Origin: Ideonella alba | Lineage (GTDB): Bacteria > Pseudomonadota > Gammaproteobacteria > Burkholderiales > Burkholderiaceae_C | NCBI RefSeq assembly: GCF_018069875.1 | Contig: NZ_JAGQDF010000016.1 | Span: 62,001 to 126,000, forward strand | DNA: 64,000 nucleotides | Direction of reading: 5' to 3' | Part shown: positions 8,812 to 17,433 of the stretch, one piece after another | Layout: each line of letters starts with the position of its first letter | Position numbering within the stretch: position 1 is the stretch's first letter | The notes under the pieces: model-generated | The model's input: the letters and a program-made list of their open reading frames with translations, nothing else | The model's database searches: none | Told to the model about the DNA's origin: nothing | Program-made: the position numbers and the translations under genes

Positions 8812-9849
8812 CTACAGTTTCTTCAGCAGTTCGGCCTTCTTGGTGGCGAACTCGTCCTCGGTGAGGATGCCCTTGGCCTTGAGCTCGGCCAGCTTCTCGA
8901 TCGTGGCCATCACCTCGTCGGCGCCCATGGCCGCCCGGGCCGCCGCAGCCGCCGCAGCGGCGGCCGGCTGCGCCTGCAGGCCCTGGCTCAGCTGCTGCGC
9001 CAGCACCTGGCCCAGCGCCACGCCGGCGCCCAGGCCCATCGCGTCGCCAGCGATGCCGCCACCCTGGCCCACGCCCTCGGCCAGCTTCGGGATGGCCTGG
9101 GCGGTCTGGTACTGCATGAAGGCGCCCATGTCCTTGCCGACCATGCCCATGCCGATCTTCTGGTCGAGGATCTTCTGCAGCTCCTCGGGCAGCGACACGC
9201 TTTGCAGCGTCACCGACTCGAGCTTCAGGCCGATCGCTTCGAACGAGGGCGCGGTGGCGGCCAGCAGCTGCTTCGCGAACTCGATCTGGTTGGCCGCCAG
9301 GTCCAGGAAGGCGATGCCGGAGGCGGCCACCGCGTCCGAGATGTGCTGCAGCATCAGGCCGCGCAACTGGCCGTCCAGGTCCTCGACGGTGTAGCGGTCG
9401 CGGGTGCCGGAGATCTCGGTGTGGAACTTCTTCGGGTCGGCGACGCGGTAGGCGTAGTTGCCGAAGGCACGCAGGCGCACCGCGCCGAAGTCCTTGTCGC
9501 GGATCGTCACCGGCTGCGCCGTGCCCCATCGCTGGTCGACCTGCTGGCGGGTGCTGAAGAAGTAGACGTCGCTCTTGAAGGGGCTCTCGAACAGCTTGTC
9601 CCAGTTCTTCAGGTAGGTCAGCACCGGCAGCGTCTGCGTGGTCAGCTTGTGCATGCCGGGGCCGAAGACATCGGCCACCTGACCCTCGTTGACGAAGACC
9701 GCCATCTGGCTCTCACGCACCGTCAGCGAGCCGCCGTACTGGATCTCGTTGTCGGCCATCGGATAGCGCCAGGCGAGCACGCCGTCGCCGGACTCGGTCC
9801 ACTCGAGGATGTCGATGAACTGTTTCTTGATGAAATCCATCAGACCCAT
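8812..9849 (-). CDS. SPFH-domain protein with C-terminal SHOCT tail
   Basis: A 345-aa protein starting at MGLMDFIKKQF (ATG 9849, with GGAGGG upstream). The central region (about 45-250) matches the bacterial SPFH/virion-core-like (YdjI-type) family, with a FGPGMHKL stretch and a long segment after the SPFH fold. An Ala-rich linker (about 295-310) leads to a C-terminal SHOCT helix pair (LKAKGILTEDEFATKKAELL). It is the first gene of the minus-strand set 9849-3358. It probably forms membrane-associated oligomers that recruit the DUF4178 and DUF350 partners; that is inferred from the genomic association, not shown. Confidence 0.85.
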   Translation of the reverse strand: MGLMDFIKKQFIDILEWTESGDGVLAWRYPMADNEIQYGGSLTVRESQMAVFVNEGQVADVFGPGMHKLTTQTLPVLTYLKNWDKLFESPFKSDVYFFSTRQQVDQRWGTAQPVTIRDKDFGAVRLRAFGNYAYRVADPKKFHTEISGTRDRYTVEDLDGQLRGLMLQHISDAVAASGIAFLDLAANQIEFAKQLLAATAPSFEAIGLKLESVTLQSVSLPEELQKILDQKIGMGMVGKDMGAFMQYQTAQAIPKLAEGVGQGGGIAGDAMGLGAGVALGQVLAQQLSQGLQAQPAAAAAAAAARAAMGADEVMATIEKLAELKAKGILTEDEFATKKAELLKKL

Positions 9850-9910
9850 GGTGTCTGTGCCCTCCGTGGCAACACCGGCCAACGCGCCGGCCGGGCAAAT
9901 AATACGCGCC
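9850..9910. promoter_or_regulatory. divergent promoter region, SPFH set / UbiH-like gene
   Basis: A 61-bp divergent gap. On the plus strand TAATAC (9900-9905) ends 5 nt before the UbiH-like ATG, with no ribosome-binding site. On the minus strand the same bases read TATTAT, a good -10 for the SPFH set. The two start regions therefore overlap. No clear -35 is seen for either. Confidence 0.45.
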
Positions 9911-11122
9911 ATGAACGCCCCTGCCGACCGACCGTTGCGGCTGGCCATCGTCGGCGCCGGCCCCGCCGGTCTGACCCTGGCCCTGCTGGCCCATCAACTG
10001 CTGCCACGCGCGCAGGTGGCGGTGTATGACGCCCGGCCCGCCGAGCGCGATGTCGCGGCCGACCCGCGCACGCTGGCGCTGTCGCTGGGCAGCGTGCAAC
10101 TGCTGGAGCGCCTGGGGGCCTGGCCCGCCGCGGCCGCGCAGCCGATCACCGAGGTGCGCGTCAGCCAGGCGCCGCCCACGCTGTCGCGCGGTCCACTGCA
10201 GGCCGCCGTGCGCATCAGCGCGCAGGAGCAGGCCGTGCCGCAGCTGGGCGCGGTGATCCGCTACGGCGCGCTGGTGGCGCCGCTGCAGCAGGCCTGGCAG
10301 GCCGCCTGCGCGGCCGCGCCGCAGCGCGCCGCGCTGCACCTGGGCCGGCCGGTGGCCGCGGTCAAGCCGGTGGCGGGCGGCGTGGAGATCGACGCCGGCA
10401 TCGCCGAGACCGCCGACCTGGCGGTGATCGCCGAGGGCGGCGTGTTCGCCGACCAGGCCCGCAAGGCGCTGAGCCACGACTACCGCCAGCAGGCCTGGGT
10501 CGGTCAGGTCACGCTGGACGCCGGCTTCGCGCCGGGCACCGCCTTCGAGCACTTCACCCGCGAAGGCCCGCTGGCGCTGCTGCCGCTGCCCGCCGCGCCC
10601 GGCGATGGCGCCGGCACCCGCCAGGCGGCGCTGGTGTGGTGCGTGGCCACCGACGACGACCCGCTGGCGCCGCTGGACGATGCCCAGCGCCTGGCCGTGC
10701 TGCAGCACCGCCTGCCCGACGGCGCCGGCCGCGCGCTGGCGCTGTCACCGCTCAAGCGCTTCGCGCTGGGCCTGAACGCCGAGACCACGCTGGTGCAGGG
10801 CCGCTGCGTGCGCATCGGCAACGCGGCACAGACCCTGCACCCGGTGGCCGGCCAGGGCCTGAACCTGGGCCTGCGCGACGCCTACAGCCTGGTCGATGCG
10901 CTGCGCCACGCGCCCGACCTGGACCAGGCGCTGCGCCGCACCGAATGGGCCCGCGCCCCCGACCGCTGGGCGACGATCGCCAGCACCGATTTCCTCGCCC
11001 GCAGCTTCACCTGGCAGGCCCCGGGCCTGGCCACGCTGCGCGGCCTGGGCCTGGCCGCGGTGCAGGCGCTGCCGCCGCTGAAGGCGGCGCTGGCGCGGCA
11101 GATGATGTTCGGGCGGCGCTGA
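9911..11122 (+). CDS. UbiH/UbiF-type FAD monooxygenase
   Basis: A 403-aa protein. The N-terminal FAD motif is LAIVGAGPAGLTLALL (about 11-26). A mid-protein segment (VIAEGG) sits where the DG motif of flavoprotein hydroxylases lies. The C-terminal signature GNAAQTLHPVAGQGLNLGLRDA binds FAD and is diagnostic of the UbiH/UbiF/VisC family of ubiquinone-biosynthesis hydroxylases. Length is typical. Which ring position it hydroxylates cannot be told from this alone; UbiH (C6) is the first guess. The ATG at 9911 was chosen because it precedes the Rossmann strand closely. Confidence 0.8.
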   Translation: MNAPADRPLRLAIVGAGPAGLTLALLAHQLLPRAQVAVYDARPAERDVAADPRTLALSLGSVQLLERLGAWPAAAAQPITEVRVSQAPPTLSRGPLQAAVRISAQEQAVPQLGAVIRYGALVAPLQQAWQAACAAAPQRAALHLGRPVAAVKPVAGGVEIDAGIAETADLAVIAEGGVFADQARKALSHDYRQQAWVGQVTLDAGFAPGTAFEHFTREGPLALLPLPAAPGDGAGTRQAALVWCVATDDDPLAPLDDAQRLAVLQHRLPDGAGRALALSPLKRFALGLNAETTLVQGRCVRIGNAAQTLHPVAGQGLNLGLRDAYSLVDALRHAPDLDQALRRTEWARAPDRWATIASTDFLARSFTWQAPGLATLRGLGLAAVQALPPLKAALARQMMFGRR

Positions 11123-11153
11123 TCGGTCACTCATCCCTCTGGAAGGACGCTTG

Positions 11154-12122
11154 ATGCGCATCGCCTTCGCCTCCTGCTTCTGCACCACCGTCTCGACCAC
11201 CCAGCCGGTGTGGTCGCGGATCGCCGCCGAGCAGCCTGACCACCTGGTGCTGCTGGGCGACTCGGTCTACCTGGACATCGGCGCGCCGCAACCGCCGCAG
11301 CAGATGGACACGCTGGCCTTCGCCGACTGGCTGGTCGACCGCTACCGCGCCCAGCTGGCGGTGAAGAGCTTCGCGGCACTGGTGCGCGGCATGCCCGCCG
11401 ACGGCCGCGTGCACAGCCTCTGGGACGACCACGACTTCCTGTGGAACGACGCCTGCGGCGCGCCACTGGCGCAGCGCCCCGAGCAGGTCGAGAAGATCGC
11501 GCTCAGCACCGCGGCGCAGACGCTGTGGCGCGAGGTGCTCTCGGCCCGCCTGGCCGGCCCGGCCTTCCCGCAGGACAGCCAGGATGCGCGGCTGTGGCCC
11601 CAGCCGGCGCAGCCGCTGGCCACGCCCAGCCTGGCGCTGGCGCCAGACCTGTGGCTGCACCTGAGCGATGGCCGCACCTGGCGCACCGACGACAGCATCT
11701 TCGGCCCGCCCCGGCGCGCGCTGTTCGGCAGCGCCCAGCGCCAGCGCCTGTCCAAGGCCTTTGCCGCTGCGCCGGCCGACGCGGTGCACCTGTTCGCCAG
11801 CGGCTCCACCTTCGCCGGCTACAAGCGCTACGAGGAGGACAGCGCCTGGCTGCTGGGCGAGGCTGCGGCGCGCCGCATGCTGATGCTCAGCGGCGACATC
11901 CACCGCAACGAGCTGGACGCCTTCCACACCGGCGGCTTCCCGCTGCACGAGGCCACGTCTTCCGGCGCCGCGGTGAAGCTGGCGGTGGTGCTGGGTTCAC
12001 CGCGTGAGAACTATGGCCTGGTCGATGTCGACGCGCAGCAGCTGCACATCCGCCTGTTCGGCCGCCAGGGTCTGCAGTTCGAGCGGGTGATCGACCGCGC
12101 CAGCTGGCTGCCGCTGCGCTGA
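11154..12122 (+). CDS. PhoD-like metallophosphatase
   Basis: A 322-aa protein without a signal peptide. RIAFASCFCT at the start, LLGDSVYLD (about 33-41) and SLWDDHDFLWND (about 87-98) are the metal-ligand segments of the PhoD-like alkaline phosphatase/phosphodiesterase family. LMLSGDIHRNE near 245-255 supplies later ligands. It begins at ATG with GGAAGGA upstream, 31 bp after the UbiH-like gene, so both may be cotranscribed. Lacking an export signal, it is probably cytoplasmic, unlike classical PhoD. Substrate unknown. Confidence 0.75.
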   Translation: MRIAFASCFCTTVSTTQPVWSRIAAEQPDHLVLLGDSVYLDIGAPQPPQQMDTLAFADWLVDRYRAQLAVKSFAALVRGMPADGRVHSLWDDHDFLWNDACGAPLAQRPEQVEKIALSTAAQTLWREVLSARLAGPAFPQDSQDARLWPQPAQPLATPSLALAPDLWLHLSDGRTWRTDDSIFGPPRRALFGSAQRQRLSKAFAAAPADAVHLFASGSTFAGYKRYEEDSAWLLGEAAARRMLMLSGDIHRNELDAFHTGGFPLHEATSSGAAVKLAVVLGSPRENYGLVDVDAQQLHIRLFGRQGLQFERVIDRASWLPLR

Positions 12123-12171
12123 GGCCTGGCTTGGCAGCCCTGCTGTCCGGGGCGTGCCGAGCGCCTGCGCC

Positions 12172-13542
12172 TCACTCGAAGGCCAGCGGCCCCAGCCGGC
12201 CCACCGCGGCCGCCAGACGCCAGCGGGCGCGCAGCCAGGCGGCGCGGCTGTCGGCCCACTGCAGGCTGGCCTGGGCCAGCGCGTCCTGGGCCTGCAGCAC
12301 GTCGCCGAAGCCGCCCACGCCCAGGCGGTAGCGCTCGGCCACCGCCTGCAGCGCGGCCTCGGCGCTGTCACGGGCGCGGCGCATCTCGCGCCAGGCGTGG
12401 CGCTCGGACTGCAGCAGCCGGCCCTGCTCCCAGACCAGCGCCTCGGTCTGCGCCAGGGCGTCGGCCAGCTCGGCCTGGCGCACCTGCTGCTGGGCCTGGG
12501 CGTCGGCCACCCGGCCGCTGGTCACGCCGCGGTCGTACAGCGGCAGCGACCAGCTCAGCGAGCCGGTGGTGACGCTGCGCACCTGCAGGTCGTTGCTGGA
12601 GCGGGTGCGGCCGGTCTGCGCACTGGCGCCGATGCTGCCCCAGCGCCCGGCGCGGGCGCCGTCGATGCGGGCCTGGACCTCGGCCAGGCGGGCGCGCGCG
12701 GCCAGCACCTGCGGGTGGCGCTCGCGCGCCTCGGCGATCAGCGCGTCCAGGTCGGGCGCGTCGCCTTCGTCGGTGACGGGGCCGGCTTCCAGCTCGATGA
12801 CCTCGCTGGCGGGCAGGCCCAACGCCACCGCCAGCGTGCCACGCGCCACCAGCCAGGCGCCCAGCGCGCGCGCGTGTTCGGCGCGCGCCTGGGCGGTGGC
12901 GGTGTCAGCGCGGTAGCGTTCGGCCAGGCTGGCCGCGCCGGCGCTGCGCCGGGCCTCGACCAGCTGGCTGTTGGCCTCGGCCTGGCGCAGCACGCCGGCC
13001 AGCGCATCGACCTTGTCCTGCGCCGCCTGGGCGGTGGTGTAGAGCAGCGCCGCCTGGCCGATCGCGGTCAGCACCTCGGCGCGCTGGGCATCCAAGGCGG
13101 CCGCCAGCGCGGCGCCGCTCTCGCGCGCCGCCGCACTGCGCTGGCCGAAGTCGAACAGCACGATGTCGGCGCGCAACTCGGCAAAGGCCGACTGGCCGTA
13201 GCCGTTGCGGGCGTCCACGCCGCCGGCGGCGTTGAGCGCCGGCCACCAGGCCTGGCCGGCCACCCGGTCGGCGGCACGCGCCTGCTGAACCAGCCCGGCC
13301 CCGCGGCGCACGCCCAGCGCGTGACAGACCACCCCCTCGATCGCCGCCGGCAGGCTCCAGGCGGTGGGGCGCGGTGCCTCGGCGGCGCAGCCGGCGCCCA
13401 GCTGCAGGCTGTCCAGCCCCGGCGCCGTGGCCGGGGCCGCGGCGGCTGGCGGCTCGACCGCCTGCGGGTCAAGCCGCAGGCCCTGGGCGGGGGCGGCAGC
13501 CGCCCACAGGCCCAGCAGCAGCAGACCGAGCGGGCGCCTCAT
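12172..13542 (-). CDS. TolC-like outer-membrane channel of a type I exporter
   Basis: A 456-aa protein with signal peptide MRRPLGLLLLGLWAAAAPAQ and two long coiled-coil outer-membrane efflux repeats (about 70-260 and 270-450), as in TolC. The start overlaps the exporter stop by 4 bp (13539-13542), and it is the third gene of the adaptor-exporter-channel set. It should carry the processed peptide exported by the neighbouring C39 ABC protein across the outer membrane. It is more divergent than E. coli TolC but of normal length. Confidence 0.85.
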   Translation of the reverse strand: MRRPLGLLLLGLWAAAAPAQGLRLDPQAVEPPAAAAPATAPGLDSLQLGAGCAAEAPRPTAWSLPAAIEGVVCHALGVRRGAGLVQQARAADRVAGQAWWPALNAAGGVDARNGYGQSAFAELRADIVLFDFGQRSAAARESGAALAAALDAQRAEVLTAIGQAALLYTTAQAAQDKVDALAGVLRQAEANSQLVEARRSAGAASLAERYRADTATAQARAEHARALGAWLVARGTLAVALGLPASEVIELEAGPVTDEGDAPDLDALIAEARERHPQVLAARARLAEVQARIDGARAGRWGSIGASAQTGRTRSSNDLQVRSVTTGSLSWSLPLYDRGVTSGRVADAQAQQQVRQAELADALAQTEALVWEQGRLLQSERHAWREMRRARDSAEAALQAVAERYRLGVGGFGDVLQAQDALAQASLQWADSRAAWLRARWRLAAAVGRLGPLAFE

Positions 13543-15710
13543 CCGCGCGCCAGTCCCTGGCGGGCCGCGTAGTCGGCGGCGGGCTCGTCGCGCAGCACGC
13601 CGCCCTCGCCGATCTCGATCACCCGGTCGGCCAGCGCCAGCGTCTGCGGCCGGTGGGCCACCAGGATGCGCGTCATCGGCTGGCGGGCGATGGCCGAGCC
13701 GACCTCGGCCTCGCGCGCCAGGTCCAGGTGGCTGGTCGCCTCATCCAGGATCAGCACGCGCGGCCGGCGGTACAGCGCACGCGCCAGCACCACGCGCTGG
13801 CGCTGGCCGCCCGAGAGCGTGCTGCCCATGTCGCCCACCAGGCTGTGGTAGCCCATGGGCATGCGGGCGATGTCCTCGTGCACCGCCGCCAGGCGGGCGC
13901 ACTGCTCGATCCAGGCCGGGTCGGGGCGCGGGTCGAAGCAGCTGATGTTGTCGGCGATCGAGCCGGCGAACAGGGTGTCGTCCTGCAGCACCGTGCCCAC
14001 CTGGGCGCGCCAGCGCGCCAGGCCCAGCGTGGGCAGCGGCTGGCCGTCGATGCGGATCTCGCCGCGCTGCGGCGCATGCACGCCCAGCAGCAGGTTCAGC
14101 AGCGTGGTCTTGCCGCAGCCCGATGGCCCGGTGATCGCCACCGACTCGCCCGGCGCGATGCGCAGCGACAGGCCGCGCAGCACCTCGGGCGTGCCCTCGG
14201 CGTAGCGGAAGGCCAGGCCGTCGATCTCGATCGCCGGCGGCTGTGCGGACGTCGGCGCCGCCACCGCCGGGCCCTCGGCCTCGGGCGCGGTGAGCACGAT
14301 GTCGGACAGGCGCTGCGCATCGAGCTGCAGCATGCGCAGGTCGAAGTACTTGTTGATGAGCTCGCCGAAGCGGCTGTCGAACTGGCTGCGGTAGGCCAGG
14401 AAGGCCAGCAGCATGCCCACGCTGAGCGTGCCGGCCATCACCTCGCGGGCGCCCAGCCACAGCAGGCCCAGGCCGGCCAGGCCGGTCAGCAGGCGGCGCG
14501 CGGTGCGGTAGACGATGTCCAGGCGCTGCACCTTCAGGCCGGCGTTGACCTCGGCCACCATCAGCGTCTGCCAGGCCGCCATGCGCTCGGGCGTGCGGTC
14601 AAACAGGCGCAGCGTGCGGATGCCGCGCACGGTCTCCAGCAGGTGGCTGGACTCCAGCGCACCGCGCACCAGGCGCTCGGCGCTGGCCTCGCGCAGCGGC
14701 CGGTAGCGCAGCGCGCGCAGCAGCGCATAGGCCAGCACGGCCAGGGCCGCGAACAGCGTCAGCCAGGGGCTGTAGAGCAGCATCAGGCCCAGCGTGAACA
14801 GCACCATCAGGCCGTCCAGCGCGGTCTCGACGAAGGTGGTGGTCAGCACCTGCTGGATGTTGGACACCGAGCCGAAGCGCGACATCACGTCGCCCAGGTG
14901 GCGCCGCGCGAACCAGTCCAGCGGCAGCTTCAGCAGGTGCTGCAGCACATTGCTGCGCCACTGCACGCGCAGCTGCGTGCCCACGCGCAGCACCAGCCAG
15001 GCGCGGGCCACGGTGAAGACCTGCTGCACCAGCAGCAGCAGCACGAAACCGATGGCCAGCGTGCCCAGCAGGCTGGTGTCGCGCGAGACCACCACGTGGT
15101 CGACCACCCACTGCATGAACAGCGGGCTGGCCAGCGCCAGCGCCTCCAGCAGCAGCGACACGCTGAAGACGCGCCACAGCGTGGCCGTCAGCCCCTCGAC
15201 GCGGCCGATCAGGCGGCGCACCGAGACCGGCTGCGCCTCCTCGCGCGGCACGAAGCTGCTGTCGGGCCAGGCTTCCAGCGCGACGCCGGTGAAGCGGCGC
15301 GACAGCTCGTCCATGCCGATCCGCCGCTCGCCGCTGGCCGGGTCGACGATGCGGCAGCGCGTGCCCTCGACCGCCACCAGCACCACGAAATGCGCCAGGT
15401 CCCAGTGCAGCACGCAGGGCAGGCGCAGCTGCGACAACTCGTCGGTCTCCAGCCGCACCGCACGGGTGGCCAGGTGCTCGGCCTGGGCGACGCGCGACAG
15501 ATCAGCCAGCGTCATGCCCTGCGGTGACGCGCCGTGGCGGCTGCGCAGCGTGGCCAGGTCGGTCAGCGTGCCATGGTGGCCCAGCAGCATGGCCACGCAG
15601 GCCAGACCGCACTCGGCGGCCTCGGTCTGCAGCACCGGCACCAGGCGCTGCGTCCAGCCCATCTGCAGGCGGTCGAGCCAGGACGGCGGGGTGGTGGGGG
15701 CGGCGTTCAT
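13539..15710 (-). CDS. C39-peptidase ABC exporter for double-glycine peptides
   Basis: A 723-aa protein. The N-terminal C39 peptidase domain has catalytic Cys34 (TEAAECGLACVAML), His107 (DLAHFVVL) and Asp123 (IVDPASG), so it should be active. About six membrane helices follow (about 165-440). The ATPase has Walker A GPSGCGKTT, signature LSGGQRQR and Walker B ILDEATSHLD. This is the CvaB/LagD type that cuts after a Gly-Gly leader and exports the core peptide. The start overlaps the adaptor stop as ATGA (15707-15710). The adjacent peptide gene 17114-17323 supplies an apparent substrate. Confidence 0.92.
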   Translation of the reverse strand: MNAAPTTPPSWLDRLQMGWTQRLVPVLQTEAAECGLACVAMLLGHHGTLTDLATLRSRHGASPQGMTLADLSRVAQAEHLATRAVRLETDELSQLRLPCVLHWDLAHFVVLVAVEGTRCRIVDPASGERRIGMDELSRRFTGVALEAWPDSSFVPREEAQPVSVRRLIGRVEGLTATLWRVFSVSLLLEALALASPLFMQWVVDHVVVSRDTSLLGTLAIGFVLLLLVQQVFTVARAWLVLRVGTQLRVQWRSNVLQHLLKLPLDWFARRHLGDVMSRFGSVSNIQQVLTTTFVETALDGLMVLFTLGLMLLYSPWLTLFAALAVLAYALLRALRYRPLREASAERLVRGALESSHLLETVRGIRTLRLFDRTPERMAAWQTLMVAEVNAGLKVQRLDIVYRTARRLLTGLAGLGLLWLGAREVMAGTLSVGMLLAFLAYRSQFDSRFGELINKYFDLRMLQLDAQRLSDIVLTAPEAEGPAVAAPTSAQPPAIEIDGLAFRYAEGTPEVLRGLSLRIAPGESVAITGPSGCGKTTLLNLLLGVHAPQRGEIRIDGQPLPTLGLARWRAQVGTVLQDDTLFAGSIADNISCFDPRPDPAWIEQCARLAAVHEDIARMPMGYHSLVGDMGSTLSGGQRQRVVLARALYRRPRVLILDEATSHLDLAREAEVGSAIARQPMTRILVAHRPQTLALADRVIEIGEGGVLRDEPAADYAARQGLARG

Positions 15711-16984
15711 TCGGTGCGCATGCGTTCCTTGACGCCCAGCAGCGGCTCGAGCATCCATTCGTACAGGCGGCGCGACTCGTGCAGCAGATCGGCCTCGACG
15801 CGCATGCCGGCCTGCAGCGGCAGCGCCGCGCCTTCCACGGTCTGGGCCGGCAGCTTCACGGTGACCGCGAACAGCGGCTCGGCAGCCCACTCGGGACGCC
15901 AGGCGGCCTCGCCCAGCTCGGCCGGTGTGGCGGCGGCGCCGGACACCGACAGCACCTCGCCGCGGTGCTGGCCGTACTTCTGGTACGGGAAGGCGTCGTA
16001 GCGCAGCAGCACCGGCATGCCGGGCCGCACGAAACCGGCGGCACTGCTGGGCACATACAAGCGCGCCACCAGCGCGCTGTCGCCGGGCACCAGCTGGGCG
16101 AGCTGGCGGCCGGCCTCGACGCTCTGGCCCACCTCGGCGCGCAGCTGCGAGATGCGGCCCGCCGCCGGGGCGCTGACCTGCACGCGCCGGCGCGCCTCGA
16201 TCTCGGTGTATTCGCGGCCGGCCTGCTGGGCCTCGCGGTCGAGCTCGCCGCGCTGGATCGCGCTGCGGGTCTTCTGCGTGTCGGCCTCGCGCCGGGCCTC
16301 GAGCAGCTGGCGCTCCAGCGCCAGCAGGTCGCGCTGCAGCGCCTGGACCTGGCCCTGCAGCTCGGACTGCTGGGTCTCGCGGGCCAGCAGTTCGTCGCGC
16401 GAGACAAAGCCCTGGCGGAACAGCGACTGGTAGCGCTGGGTGGCCTCATCGGCGCCCTGGGCACGCTGGCGCAGCAGCATCAGCTGGCGCTGGGCCTGGG
16501 CCTGTTCGGCCTTGAGCGTGTCGATGCGGCGCGCCAGCTGGCCGGATTCCAGGCGCTCGGCCAGCTCCACCCGGCGCAGGTCGGCTTCCAGCGAGGCCTT
16601 GCGGGTGGCGATGCGCTCGGCCACCTGGCGCTGCCAGGCCTCGTCGCCCGGCCCGCCGCGGTCATCGGACAGCACGAACAGCAGCTGGCCGGCCTGCACC
16701 ACCTGCCCCTCGCGCACCTGCGACTCGATGACGGTGCCCGCCTGCGGCGCGGCCAGGCGGATCAGGCCGGCGGCGGGCAGCAGCACCCCGTTGACGGTGG
16801 AGCGCCGCGCGTACTGGCCGAAGACCAGCAGCGCCGCCAGGCTCAGCAGCAGGGCCCAGGCCAGCAGCGCCAGCCAGCGCGACGAAGCGCCGGGCCACAG
16901 CACCACGTCGCCGACCTGACGCGGCGCGCGGGCGGCCACGGCCTCGGCACGGAACAGGGAGGAATCAGGCGGGGTCGAGGACAT
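15707..16984 (-). CDS. HlyD/CvaA-type membrane-fusion adaptor
   Basis: A 425-aa protein. One N-terminal membrane helix lies at about 37-57 (LALLAWALLLSLAALLVFG). It is followed by a biotinyl-lipoyl-like half (about 75-105), a long coiled-coil (about 115-265) and a second lipoyl half plus beta domain. It bridges the inner-membrane exporter and the TolC-like channel. It is the first gene of the three-gene export set. A terminator lies between it and the peptide gene, so it may have its own promoter (ACAATC-type sequence upstream) or receive read-through. Confidence 0.88.
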   Translation of the reverse strand: MSSTPPDSSLFRAEAVAARAPRQVGDVVLWPGASSRWLALLAWALLLSLAALLVFGQYARRSTVNGVLLPAAGLIRLAAPQAGTVIESQVREGQVVQAGQLLFVLSDDRGGPGDEAWQRQVAERIATRKASLEADLRRVELAERLESGQLARRIDTLKAEQAQAQRQLMLLRQRAQGADEATQRYQSLFRQGFVSRDELLARETQQSELQGQVQALQRDLLALERQLLEARREADTQKTRSAIQRGELDREAQQAGREYTEIEARRRVQVSAPAAGRISQLRAEVGQSVEAGRQLAQLVPGDSALVARLYVPSSAAGFVRPGMPVLLRYDAFPYQKYGQHRGEVLSVSGAAATPAELGEAAWRPEWAAEPLFAVTVKLPAQTVEGAALPLQAGMRVEADLLHESRRLYEWMLEPLLGVKERMRTE

Positions 16985-17040
16985 GGTTCGAGGTCTGGCA
17001 CGGCGCCCGATTGTGGGGGCAAGCGCCGGGGCAGCCCATG

Positions 17041-17063
17041 AAAAAGGGCCCCAGAGGGCCCTT
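17041..17063 (-). terminator. rho-independent terminator after the peptide gene
   Basis: A perfect 8-bp stem (17044-17051 with 17056-17063, AAGGGCCC/GGGCCCTT) with a 4-nt loop is followed on the minus strand by a run of five T (17045-17041). It lies 50 bp beyond the stop of the peptide gene and 57 bp before the adaptor start. It should cap the peptide mRNA while allowing limited read-through. Confidence 0.8.
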
Positions 17064-17113
17064 GGACAGCGGACGGCACCCGGCCGGTCCGCCGCGGATC
17101 AGGTCGCGGGACC

Positions 17114-17323
17114 TCAGGGCACCGGCGGGGGAGCCGGCGGAGGAGGCGGCGGCGACGGCGGCGTGCAGTGGTTGCTGCTGCTGCTGCCATGACCGCTGCA
17201 GCCGTGATGGCTGCTGCCACCGTGGCTGCAACCGCCGTGACCGCGGTTCCAGCCACCCCAACCGCCCCAGCAGCCCCAGCCGCCGGAGACCTTTTCCATC
17301 TCTTCAAGAGTCAGGACGCGCAT
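17114..17323 (-). CDS. double-glycine leader peptide precursor, candidate microcin
   Basis: A 69-aa precursor. The 15-residue leader MRVLTLEEMEKVSGG matches the double-glycine leaders cut by C39 exporters. The 54-aa core begins WGCWGGWGGW, with Trp at every third position (16, 19, 22, 25). It continues as a Gly/Ser/His-rich stretch with Cys at 18, 32, 42 and 53, and ends in a Pro-rich tail of 16 residues. AGGAAG lies 6 nt before the ATG. A longer upstream frame would add 22 residues before the leader and has no better signal. Two disulfides, metal binding by His/Cys, or an enzymatic modification are all possible. No recognisable modifying enzyme or immunity gene is adjacent. Bacteriocin activity is inferred. 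Confidence 0.8.
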   Translation of the reverse strand: MRVLTLEEMEKVSGGWGCWGGWGGWNRGHGGCSHGGSSHHGCSGHGSSSSNHCTPPSPPPPPPAPPPVP

Positions 17324-17433
17324 CAGAGCTTCCTTTCGTGGGAGGGTTATCGAGGTGCGGATCATCACGAGGGTGTTACTCGTTGACAATCCCCAATTGT
17401 GTTACTGCTCTGTCATTGTGACATTCTGCACAC
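17324..17433. promoter_or_regulatory. divergent control region of the peptide locus
   Basis: A 110-bp, relatively AT-rich gap. GTGTTACT occurs twice in direct orientation (17373-17380 and 17399-17406). ACAAT-5-ATTGT forms an inverted repeat at 17386-17400. On the minus strand TTGTCA, 17 bp, GATGAT is a fair sigma70 promoter for the peptide gene. On the plus strand CATTCT ends 6 nt before the ATG at 17434. Confidence 0.5.

Noticed and set aside
16984-17323. Poly-Pro coding stretch read as a plus-strand gene (17011-17421)
   Set aside because: The plus-strand frames lack a ribosome-binding site and any domain. The minus-strand frame has a leader, a good Shine-Dalgarno sequence and a terminator.
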